From assembly GCF_965638725.1 (NCBI RefSeq), contig NC_134954.1, forward strand, positions 3,839,001 through 3,903,000: a stretch of 64,000 bases of DNA. The letters run 5' to 3'. Shown piece by piece: positions 12,701 to 24,900 of this stretch. The DNA comes from Aptenodytes patagonicus. Taxonomy: Eukaryota; Chordata; Aves; Sphenisciformes; Spheniscidae. A model generated the notes under the pieces. It was given only the letters and a program-made list of their open reading frames with translations, made no database searches and was not told where the DNA came from. The position numbers and the translations under genes were made by a program. Every line of letters begins with the position of its first letter. The stretch's first letter is position 1.

Positions 12701-15700
12701 CGTTGCCCTCTCTCACCACGGCTCAGCAGAGAGCTTGGGGCACCGGTGCTTCAGCCCCGGGAGCAGCACTGTGCTTCTTGTTTCTCCTCTGCAGCGCACA
12801 GTGGACTGCTGGATTTTTTTGTACATGAGCACTTGATGTTACGGTTTCCCAGGCTGGTCTCTGCCCAGAAACGAAACTGGAAGCACAAGCGCAGGATTAC
12901 TTGCTCATAACCAAACCACCACAACTCGCATGATTAACGCATGCCAGGAGAGGTACAAAGCTGGGCTAATAATACATGATGTCCCCACTGCGTGACACGC
13001 CAGCTAGCACAGCGCAAGATAAATGGGTATATTTCCTCTGATAGGCACCAACAGAAATCGTATTTCAGACAAGTCAAATCCATCCATTCTAGTGAAATGC
13101 CAAAACATCCCAGTTTGCAAGCTCCATCTCCTTACTGACAGCAGCGAAAGAAAACAGCTCAGATGTCGGTGGCACAAGTTTCTTTTTGCTGCTGGTGAGT
13201 TAAGAAAGCGTGTTCAAAACGGCAGTAAATAATCTGCCTAACAATTCAGAAGTATCTGCATTGGTTTGTGCCTCTGTTACAGTATTAATCTCCCTTGAGA
13301 TCTTTCAGCGGCATGGAGACTCACATGAAAAGCAGTGGTGCAAAACACCACGTGGCACGCAGGCAGCTTGTTTATCACACGGGCTGCTCGCTGGAGCCAA
13401 AAGTCTTAAATGCATCAGGAGAAGACATTTGGGAAACAAGATCTCCAGCAGCTTTTGTATTTGCCTGATAGGAGCACACATAATATTACTGAATAAGGAC
13501 AGATTAGGAAACGCAGGGACTGCATTCGGATACGTCATAGGAAAGGTTGTAGTCATGGCAAGTTGTCATCTGGATTGATTCTAACGCCTTTCAAGTCTCT
13601 GGTTAAGGTCACAGAGTTAACCCACCTGCAAACAAGAGGAGAACACAATCTCAGCGCTACCAAATACAAAATATTTCTAGCTCAGATGATAGTTTTCTCT
13701 ACTGATGACAGCAGAGACACAAAGATGCTTGGGATGCTGCTGCACACAGATTCATGCGTATGCAGCAGCTATTCTCGGCAGCCAACAGCCCCAACCTACT
13801 CTCAAGCTACCAGAATTGAGGGCCAATAGTTCCAGAAACTAATTGCTGCTGCTGGAACACTGCGAGGGGGAGAGGTGAAACCCGGAGTGTTTCTTGCTCC
13901 AGGGGAATTCTTGCCTTTAGTACCAGCTAATTTCACAAAGAGAGGTCACTGCAATTTAAAATCCTCTATCTATGCCTTAACCTCTGTTGCCACATGAGGT
14001 TTTTTCCACCACTGCAATTGAAAACCACGTTGCTCTGTCACTGTTACTAGGCGGCATACCGAACACTAGAAAGCCATCCTTGTGGAACGAACGCTGCACG
14101 AGACACCACTAAACCCAGAGGGCTGGGCTCATCTCACCCAGCACTCGCTGTAGGCTGGAGTGCGACGGTCTTTCCAGGCTGCTTTCAAAAGATGGCAAAC
14201 CAGGGCAGTTCAGCCCACCCAAGGGTACGTTTAGGAGAGATGTAACGGGTGACCCATCAGAATTGCTCCTCTTGCTCTGGCTGTAGATGGCTAGACCGAC
14301 TCCACATCCACTTTTAAGGCAGCTCAAGCTGGATGAGGTGAACACCATCCAAAGTGATCACATTTGAAAAATACATCAACGCAAGTGCTGGAACATACTA
14401 GTAACACCGCGTGGAAAATTTCTGCACCGTAGTATCTGCAAAAGGGTGACACCAGGTAAAACCAAACATACCCACCACACCCACACCTTCCTGCTTATCA
14501 ACTCTTGCTGAATTTCAGGCACCTTTCAAAGAAGAAAATTGAAATTTTGCAGCCCATCAACCCCAGAGATTAATTCCATTTTTAATTAAAAGGAGGGTTT
14601 TCAGACTGAAATGGCCTTTATAATTTCCCTGTTGCACTGGAAGGAGATGAGAGGGGAGGAACTTCCCTAACTACCGTTGCTACCAAACTCTGCTTTAAGG
14701 CACCCTGGGCAAGAGCAATGTCACTACACGGACTCAGCCTTTAAACCTAGCAGAAGTTTTAGAAATACGTGAGTTCGTAAGAAGAAATAGCAGCAGTAGC
14801 ATTAACCACCATCACCCCCAAATTATTTCTAATCGCTTCTTACTCCATCTTTACTGTAATTATATGACCCTTCCTTTGCAATAATTTCATGTCGTACTAT
14901 GGAAGAATGACTTTCGATTAAGCAATCTCCTTCAGTAACTAATGGTAAGATTAAGACGGTCCTTCATTTAACATTAACGATGAACAAATCAATACATCTA
15001 GTAGCTAAAGCTATTAGAGTAGTTTCTTCATATTCAATTATTGTCCACAAAGGTGCCTCAGGAGGGCTTCCGTACAAACATTGGGCAGTGCTGGGAAAGG
15101 GTTAATCATCTTTCATGAGTCGCTAAGCAACGGGATTCTGCTCTTATGGCATGTTTTGCCAGCCAGAGCTGTGGCAATGATGCAACCTTTCTGCATCTTA
15201 CCCAGAGAGTTCTCTGAAAACTTGTCTGCCAGAACAGCAAACCCCTAGGCTGCTCGCAGACTTAAATTTAGCTCCTGATAGCTATTAGTTTTCAAATTGC
15301 TTTGGTACATTTAATTTTCTGTTCCAAAACATACATTGTATTTTAATATGACTTAAATGATGGAGAAGAGGACTGAAATGCAGCTATAGAACTAAAACCA
15401 AACAAAAAGTCCCAATATTCAGCGGTATTCAATGCCCCGCTACTAAGTCCCTTCATGAGGCGTCTCAAATACAACCAATAAAAGCAATCTTAAAAGAGTG
15501 CAGAAATTCAGAAGCCAGGTTCAGACTTCAGGGATGGTCCTTTCTCCCTCCCAGAGGGGAAGGAGACCCACAAGGAAGGTACAGACAACTCCAAGCGGCT
15601 GCACTGGAGGTACAGCCCAAACCACACCAAGGCTGCCTCAATCATCAGGGGTTACAGAGGGCCGGTAACTCATAACTCAATCATCTCAGTTATTTGTGCT

Positions 15701-15757
15701 TATCTGACCGTACATATCTCATACACATCTTAATCAGGAGAGAAGGATGCATCCTAT
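9753..15757. other. intergenic, no recognisable gene
   Basis: No exon or repeat family was recognised. The longest frames (12003-12503 and 12278-12910, plus) overlap in two phases of one GC-richer patch and have no family resemblance. An AT-rich stretch at 14800-15060 with a dense, non-repetitive mix of homeobox-like TAAT cores could be conserved noncoding DNA, but this was not tested. Confidence 0.6.
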
Positions 15758-15973
15758 GAGACATGAGGAAAAATTTCTTGACTGAAAGAGTGGTTCAACA
15801 TTGGAAGAGGCTGCCCAGGGAAGTGGTGGAGTCCCCATCCCTGGGGGTATTTAAAAGACGTGTAGATGAGGCACTTAGGGACATGGTTTAGTGGGCATGG
15901 GGGTGTGGGGTCAATGGTTGGACTCGCTGATCTTAGAGGTCTTTTCCAACCTTAATGATTCTATGATTCTATA
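15758..15973 (+). mobile_element. CR1 LINE 3' fragment
   Basis: About 216 bases. The first 132 encode the last 43 residues of CR1 ORF2 ([20 protein letters not shown]... to ...DEALRDMV) with an intact stop at 15889-15891. The CR1 3' UTR follows and ends GATCTTAGAGGTCTTTTCC... with one and a half ATTCTATG units. It resembles the copy at 46.6-47.5 kb closely but carries a fuller terminal repeat. It lies in intergenic DNA. Confidence 0.95.
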
Positions 15974-18900
15974 ATGAGCAAAGCCAAACAACAGGGATTT
16001 AAATATCCATGAGCTCTGGGAAAATATATTACCAACCTTGGAAAGTTAATTTTCAGGGACTTGCTTCTGCAAAGACTTTGGGAACATTCAAACTCGCACA
16101 TGAACATCAAGATCGTTTTGGACAGAGCACATGTAAATCAAGCATGCACGTCAATCCTTGCTCAGCTTCAGTCATTTAGTCTCAGCCAATCTCTATGAAA
16201 CAATACAAATAAAATCTTTGTGTTGCCAGCATTTTCTAGCAAAAACTACTAATCGGATTTTACGGAGCCAGGTTTTGCTTTGTTTTCCCCTAATTTCTTA
16301 GCTGTCTCCCATAATGGGCCTACTTACGGTAATATTCTGGTCTGCGTGTTTATCACGGGGGGGTGTATCAACTTACTGGGGTAAACAGAGGTCTCAGCCC
16401 AAGCTCCTGGCTGTGCAGTAGGTTAGACACAAGCACCAGGCGTACAGGACTGGGAAGGCAGCAGCTGTACAGCGGGTCTGACTCTCTTTTGGTCACTTTG
16501 AGTGTTCACTAGATCTTAACAAAGTCAGTAGACGCTATTCTGGACTAAGGGTTGGGTTGATGAATGCTGCCAAGTATCGGGAGGCGGTCAAGTTTCGGGA
16601 GGGGGTCAACGACTCTCACGACTAGGATCGCTTTTCCTTGGGAGCAGAAAGGACATCTGCGTAAAGCAGGTCGCTGAATAATGAGTTTGCCTTCTGGCAG
16701 GTTGCTCTAAGCAGGTTGGGAGGTCTCCTTTGGAACTACTGGAACGAAATACCAGGTCTGAGTGAAGGATTATTACATGGTATCACATCACTACATAATG
16801 ATTACATTAGATAACCAAATCACAAGAAAAAGGATGAAAACATATGAATTTGGGGGGTTGGCCAGCCTAAAGTTACTGAAAAATAAATGATGCACCTAGC
16901 TTCACTTCAGCCTGTTAAAGCTTCTGCTGGTATTTCTTCCCTGGGATTGATGAAGAGGTTTAACCGAGTAAGCCATTTTTATCAGAATACTGGGATTTAC
17001 TGTGTTGAATTAGTTTCCATCTCAAAAGAGAAAAATCTAAATTTCTTAAAACAGGATTACTTTAATACTGATAAAGATCAAAAAAACCTTTGAGTGAGGA
17101 AAGAAAAAAAAAATCCTTAAAATAAACACGTGTGTGTTTCAGAAAATTCTCTATTTTGTAATGAACTGGGTTTGCTCGTAAAGCATCTTGGACCCCTTGC
17201 CATGCGTGGGTTGCTTTACGCGGGCCAGAAGGAGAGGCTGAGCAGGCTCAGTCCCGAGACCACGTCAGCTCTTGGACTTACAGCTGGACCAGGGAGGCCT
17301 GTGGGATGCAGTTGACGTGAGTGGGACCCCACAGCAGAGGAGCCCGCGGGGAGCGGGCAGCACTTCTGGAAGCAGAACCAGCAGTTAAAAAGAAGATCAC
17401 GAAGACTTAGTCAGAAGGAAACCTGGGCCGAGGAAAGCTGACGGGCTGCCAAACACGCAGGGTGGAGGTGTTCCAGGTGGCTCTTCCCCTCCTCCACAGA
17501 TGCGCGAGCACAAAGGCACGTAAACTACGGCCGGGCGCAGCCGGGAGACCTAGGTCAAGGTCTTTACTTGACTGTACACTTGAACTTGGTACTTGACTTA
17601 CAAGACTGACGGTATTTAAAATCCAGATCCGAGTTCTGGTCTGCTCTAGAAACAGGCCCAAGGTACGAAACAGAATTTCAGCTCTATCTTGGATTTGAAC
17701 CCCTTTCAAGTCCTTGTATTTGTGGTTCAGTCCTTTTCTAGCGACGACCTACCGGCCAAAGAAAACCTGTACATTTTTAAGCCAGGCTTTCAAACACACT
17801 TGCCAGATCTCTACCTATATCAACACAGTTCATGGTGCTTTGGAGGGGGCGACAACCCCCCATGTCTTCAAGCGCCTCCTTCCACATCTAAAGTTAGATA
17901 AAACACCAAGTGCCCAGGAATCCATTCAGACTTTTTCAGGTAGTTTTCAGCAATCAGAATGGACGGTGACTCAGTGGCCGAGGAGAGGAAATGAGTCATG
18001 AAGCAGCATCTCTTGTTACTGAGCTGGAGTGTCCTACGCTGAGCCAGGGCCTCTGAACGCCCAAGTGATTGGATTAGACTTCTGCTGTATTTTCTGAAAA
18101 GAGCTAATGAGATAAAGCTGGAGGGGAGAGCTCTGAATGCCACCCTTGGAAAGGCAGGGCTCTCCGCACGCTGCCAGGGCTACTCTTTCGCACGGGGGGG
18201 GGGAAATAGCCTGCATCAGTGACGGTCACTGCTGGTGCCACCCGCTTCCTTAAAACTAGAGAAAATAGAGCCGGAATGGGCCTCTGGAGGTCATATGCTC
18301 CCTCTCCCTCCTGCACAATATTATTTGAAATAATTAATTACTATCATCTAAATTATTTCTTTGGGACCAGGAAAAGCATGCAGACATCCTGAAAAACACA
18401 GGAAATCTCAAATAACGCTCTCTTGCATGAGGCAGGTAGGTCGCTCCCCCCTACCCCCCCCGCCAAGCATGTTGTAATAGAGACAGACAAGAATTTGGGG
18501 CACAATCGTTCCCTATATTCTGGGAAAAAAAAAAAAAAAACCAAGCAAAACTGACAACAGCATGCATTTACTCGGGAACAGTAAGTTAGTCTTTCTGTGT
18601 CCAATTAATCCGCCCGTACTCTTTCTAGCCTCATTACCCACGCTTCACAGTCAATCTCGTGTTTCAGCATCCAGACCAGATCTGCTTCAGTTCACATTTC
18701 CACAGAACCCAATAAAACCTCTCTCCGCTGGGGGAGATGGCTCAATATATCAAGCTCTTCTTGTGCAGTTGCTTCCAGTCATCTTCAGCTGAAAACCTTC
18801 CCCGGGAGGGACTGGGATAACCTGTCACCTGCCAGCTTAGCTCAGTTTAAAGGATGACTACTGAAGATAAAGAAAACTAGTAACTTAAAGCGCTGACTGA

Positions 18901-21900
18901 TTTCTTGGGGAAAAAATTGGTCATTTTTTCAGCAGCTCTAAATTCTCCTAACCGTGTCATTTGTTACTATACTTACAAATCCACATATAGCTGCATTTGA
19001 TATTTATGTATAGTCAGGCTCCATTTAGCCAGGGAAATGCCACTACATGGAAGGAAGCCATCTGTTCCGAAACAATCAGGTTGACCTTGCTTTCCAGCAG
19101 GCTGGGATCGAAAAGAAAGGCATGTCTTCGTCTCTCTGAGGAGACAAAGTGCCGTGCTCTCAAAATGCAGAACAGCTTCACGGGGGCGCTCAGCATCCCT
19201 GCCGCAATGCACGGAAGGACGGCGCTCACGACAGGCAAGATGAGGCTGCCGGAGCAGGGGGTGCAACAGGTATTTCCATCTTTACGAGCATTGCCTCGAG
19301 CCGTGACCGATTCTGAGGATGCCTGCTAGCCACTTCTGAGAAGCAGGGAGTAGTTAATAACTGCACCGAAGTCGGAACTACTCTTCTGCCTTTGGTACTG
19401 TACCTGGGAGAACATCTTATAGCTGACGCGCTGGGAGTCATCTGATGCGTTGGCTTACACGGGACGCAGAGCCCTTTGTAAGCCACGCGGTGTCGGATCA
19501 AGGATGGAAGCTGGAAGAGGAACTTATTCCTGACCTTAGAAGAAAACAAACCTATCCCTCAGGCACGGGAGAACAGGCATCTCTTTAAAGTTTTAAACTT
19601 TTTAAATTTAACTTTAGAAGCTGTTCTTTTTCTTATAAAAGAAACAAAGAACAGAGAGATCACAATCCAACCTTTGAGTGCTCTGTCAATAATTAATAAT
19701 GACACATCTAACGTAACAGGCTATGGCATTACAAGAACTCCCTAAAGCTTTGCCACGTAAGACATTGACTGCAGCCCTGGAGAGCCGGCAGTTTTGAGGA
19801 GTCTTGCCGAGCTCTCCCGAGCACAAATCGAGAGGCCAGAAGCGAGGGAAGAAATCCAATTATTTGACCAGCAACCGGTTGTGCTTTTTCCTACCCCACA
19901 ACACTGTGATCGCCAAGGAGCACCAAGGCAGGCAAGCAGACAGGCTCGCGCTCTGACGAGAGAGCCTGAGGGAGGGAATACCCACCCTTTAATGTCACAG
20001 GGGCTGATACTTACCCCTGGAGACTGGCCTGAGACCACAATTTTTGTCAAAACCCACTGGACAATTTCTGGTTACTGTTGACCTAGGCTGGTGAAAGGTT
20101 CCAGAGCCCATCGTTTAATCGCAGCTGGTTCCGGTCCCTTGTGTTAATCTTTCTCCAATTATTATTTTTCCAGACAAACGCACACTTTTTTGCTGGGTAC
20201 AGAGAGCAAGAGATTAAAGGACTGGCCGAATCACTTATTTTTAAAAAAACACTCTACTTGCTTTGCAATTAGGAGAAAAAAACGTGGCTGGAGAACAGGG
20301 AAAATTTTCAAACCTTGTTTTTAAACCTGCCAGCCCTTCCCGCAGAGAATGCCTCCAGCCGTAGAAATGCCGGAGCGGGGGCCGTCAGCTGTTTCCATCC
20401 ACGCGGCGAGGCCTCCAGGAGAGGGAGAGCAGAGGCTCCCAGGTGCTCGGGATTACGTGCAGACTTAGGCTTCGGTGTCCCGGAAGGTTTCTTGTTGCTG
20501 ATTGCTTCTCAGTTTTGTAATACACCTCACGTGGCCAATTTCTCTGGGTGGCTTTTAATAACCTCTTCAGGCTTTATTGCCTTCTTGCATCCACATCTTT
20601 CCGGAAATCCTTTTCTTTTTTAATATGATATTTGCCTGCACAATACATCTGATTTCTCAGGGAACAATAACTCTTCAGCAGGCCCTTTTTAATGAGCAAC
20701 TGTAAAGAAAGCATCTTTTGTAGAATCAACATTTGACACGAGGCCTCAGAAACAGTGTTCTTTTTAGATTTTAACCGCTTTCCTCCTTTTGATTTTGTTT
20801 TATTCTCATACTTTGTAAGCTCCTGTTTGATTTCCTCTATTTTCAATATTCCTCAACTTTTCAATAGCAGCTTTGCTCTGAAAGATGACCTTCATTATTA
20901 CTGTATGCCGTACAAAATACGCTCCATCTGCAAGCAACACGATTTGCTTTGCTGATACCCTTTCCCCTGCTAGTATAAATAACCACCCTAAGCTGCGATA
21001 TTCGAACTGGGCTCTATCCCACGTCCCAGGCTCAGCGGTTCGTGACGCTGAAGAATTCAAATCTCACAATATCTGGAGTTATTAGTAAAGCTAGGTATAC
21101 TTATAGTGTCGTTAATTTATTAGAACCGCAGTTTCCGACATTTAAGTTTCTCCAGGCATTAAAATTAATAGGAACTCGAACATAGGAATCTCAAAGGCTC
21201 AGAAGGCAGAAGTCAAACAAGAAGAGCCCCAGGAATGATGTGCCACAGGACCAAAGTTACAAATCAGCCATCCTTGGGCATCCCTTCTCTCAGGCTGTGG
21301 TTCTATGGGGAAGACAGACACTTGGTTCATGATCTCTGGTTGCTTGGGACAGGGTATATACCGAACCTCTCACTGTCAGCATCTGTAAACCGAGCTCTAC
21401 CACTGCAAAAATCCATGCAAACCCCATTTCCTTCTGATCACACCTTCCGTGGGTTTGCATGGACAACACTACCCACGACAGCGTGGCAATGATCTGAACG
21501 CTAGATACAACCCGTTCGCTTACAATTTCTTCAGTGCTTCTGTTCTGCCATGTGAAGTCCAAGATTTTCCCTCCCATGTCCCCTGGTAGATACCAGGTCA
21601 CCCTTGCGAAAAGGGCACAGCATTACTGGTTTTCCCATCCCGCTCTTCCACTTCAGCCCCAGTTTGTTCCCAGTCTCTCCGTAGCTAGTCTCCTGTGCTG
21701 CGTGACGACCCAGGTACACCCGCCATCCCTCATTTGCTTACAGACAGCACACAAACCTTAACAACCCCAAACTCACCACACACTGACACACCAGCTGTCC
21801 TGGTCCCAGCACCTACTACTTCTCAGGTTCATCTCTGGCCCTCTTGGGAAAGAGCCAGTCCAGCCGTGCTCTGAACTCCTCAGCAGGGACCTCCTGCTTT

Positions 21901-24900
21901 CTCCACCAACGCCAGTTCCTACAGGCCTGCAGAGAAGCCTTTCCAACGTTCCTCTGGCCTTCATTTATCTCTGCTTCTGCTGCTCTTCAGAAGAGCTACC
22001 GCTCAGCTGCTTATTTAGCCCACCTCCCTCCCCATCCTTCTGGCTATGGTTTCCCAGCTCAGGACAGTCAGCCTGTCGCTGGCATCCCAGATTTCAACCC
22101 ATTCCAATGAAACCCCCTGCTCCCCCCGTAAGATTTCACATATCGTCTCTGCTGGTCCTTCGCTGTCCCCCCTAAATATCTAAATAGCCACCCCACCCTC
22201 CTACCCCACCAGGAGGCATGTACCTGCTCAGGGAGTGAGGCCAACTCTTCTGAAAGGGTCCAGACTGGCCATCGTATCTGCAGACTGAGAAGTGGGCTCT
22301 GGAAATCAGCTCATTACAGAAACGGCAAATCATCAGCTATTGCATTTCTAGGACAACTCCCTCTTCCACAGCGATACTACCTGGTTTCATCTATCAGCAT
22401 TTTCTTCCATCTATCAAGAACAGTGCAGCCCACTGAATAAGTGCACTTTACTGTGGTAAGAAGCTTTAGGATTTGGGGCTAGTGTGCGTATGGAGAAGTT
22501 GATATGATCAGTTAAACTTTTCTACTAATCAGTTCAAGAAGGTAAATCCACAGTAAATTGGCCACAGTGCTGAAAGAAGAAAAACATATGCCATTTTCGA
22601 CAAATTATTTAAAAGTTTGGTCTTTCAACGGCTGTAGCTAATTAGGTTCTGCCTACATATCGATGGGATATCACAAATCCACAAAAACAATGCCCAAAGA
22701 CAGAAAGGTTCTTCAGACTCAAACGGTTTCAGAGTGTGGGGGTTTTTTCTCATTATTCCTCTGTCAGCCAGAATAACAACTTTCTCCTCACATCGTACAG
22801 GTAATTAAAGGAAATGTTTGTAAGCAATCCGACTGCCCTAACGCTCTCAGCACCCCAACTGTGTAGGTGAAGCTAAATCTAACATTTTGTCAAAGCCAAG
22901 CGGCATGCTTCTGTTCTAAGGCAGCTTCAACTGTCCGCTTAGGGGATGGGATTGCTTTGGGAGTAAAACTGCCCATCTTATTCTACCTCTGGGTAAAAGG
23001 CAGCAGCTCTTGTCTAAGACGCTTAAACAACCTAGAAGAGGAAGAGTTGAGCAGTGAATAATTCACCATGTAGGAATTTATCCAGTTTGGACCTTGGCTG
23101 AAATAACAGCCCTGCTCATCCAAAGCAGAATCTAACGAACTCTCTGATCATTGCATGTTGGCAACTGAAGTTTAAAGCTCATCGCAGCAAGGATGAGTGC
23201 AACGTATCTTGCCAAGATACTGATTCAGCATTAACTCAAAATGATGGAGTCATCCCCCGAAGGTGTTTATGAGCAGGAGGACCATCAGTGAACCAACCGG
23301 GAGAACTCTGCTTCCTTTGAGAATACATGACGTTAGGCTATGAGATACGCCAGAGCTTCAGCCTTCCAGTAAAATCCATGTCTTGCCCTGTCAAGAGCAT
23401 TTGCTTCCCCAAGAGCTCTCTTCTAGAAAACATGAAGTGGTTGCAGCACGTGAGATGTAGCTGACGGTCAGAGCTGTATTACATAAGCTTGGCATGAAAT
23501 CATTAAATCACGTATACGCTTGACTGACACCCATGACTATCCAAAAGCTATTTGCAGGGGTATCAATAAATTGGTGAGATCATTGTCCTCCTCCCTCTCT
23601 TCCCAATACCTGGATTCTAGCAGATCCAGGTAAATCAACTGCGTCTTCATAATGAAAACAGAAATTTAATTATTCACAAGCATTCCCCTTGAGCTTTCTC
23701 TGGGCTTTTTGTGAATGATTAACAGAGCAGCTGCTCCAGACAGCACTCTCAATCCCTGCTTGCTGGCCTGTTAAAAGCAGTGACTCATCAGCACATGACG
23801 TCAAACCCTCCTCTCCTCTGAAATGGCAGGAAGGAGGTTTCATTAAAAAGATAAAAAAAGGTATCAACATAACAGCCTGAACTTCCTCCCAAACACACGG
23901 GGTTTGGTCAGGGGTCAGCTCTGCTGCTGCCTGAAGAGTTACGCCGTGCGTATGCACCAGTGGCTCCATCAAAGGGTAAACTTTGCTGTTCAGTACTAAA
24001 AACATAAAACATACTTCCCTGGGCAAGCTGATCAACTGAAAATCAAAACCAAAACCCAGCATTAGGCCTTTTAGTAAACCCTGCTCGTGCACCTCACGGG
24101 AACGCTTCCCCGCGCAGCAGAGCTGGGCAGGGCGGTGAGCACCCCGTCTTAGCTCTCCCCGCGCTCATCGCGAGCTGGGAGTACTTTCCCAAGATGTTTA
24201 CGCAACCCAAAGTAGCCATTAAGCAGTCCTTGAAATTGCCCAAATAATACTTTCCAGTAACACCCGATAAGGGTGCCCAAACAGACAGGCAGAGAAGCAT
24301 CAACAAGTCCAGCGCTGCCAAACTCAAGACCCCCCCCCGTTGCCTCCACGCCTCGCTAAGGTTGCGCTGAAATGTGCGGACAGGAGAAAAAAATCTTGCG
24401 TGAACGCAGCCGTGATTTCCCTATCTTTGTGAAGAAACCTGGGCCCAGCGCCGTGACAGTTAGAAGCAGGAGAAGTGATCTAGAAAGGGGCTGTTTCTCT
24501 GTAGTTAAAATTCAGATTTTTACTCCAGACGGCAAGTCCTTCTGTCACACGGACAGCGGCGCTTTACCCAGAAAATCTGCAAAGCGACGGAGAGGGGAAC
24601 AAGCAGGGTAATTTGAGATTTAGCTCTTACGTGGGATTAAGTACTAACATCTGTGATATTTTACTTTCTCTGCTAGCTTTAGGCTGCAAAGCCAAGCCTC
24701 AGCCTCCTCTGAGCCCAGCTCCTGCGGCAGCGCGTCCCAGACAGCAGCCGCTCGGCTCTTCAGCTGCGAACGGCCGTGGCAGGGGACAGGAGATATATTT
24801 ATCTCCGTTCCCGGCTGCCCAGAGGGCAGCATCGCTTGCAGCCCGCAACTCCCGACTTCCCCCAGCCTGGTGTTGGAAGCAGAAATGCTGCTGTTAGCTC

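Noticed and set aside
12003..12910. Two overlapping plus-strand frames of 166 and 210 codons
   Set aside because: They overlap in different phases, have no recognisable motif, and no splice or promoter context supports either.
20574..20846. Lys-rich 90-codon minus-strand frame
   Set aside because: AT-rich low-complexity composition; no family resemblance.
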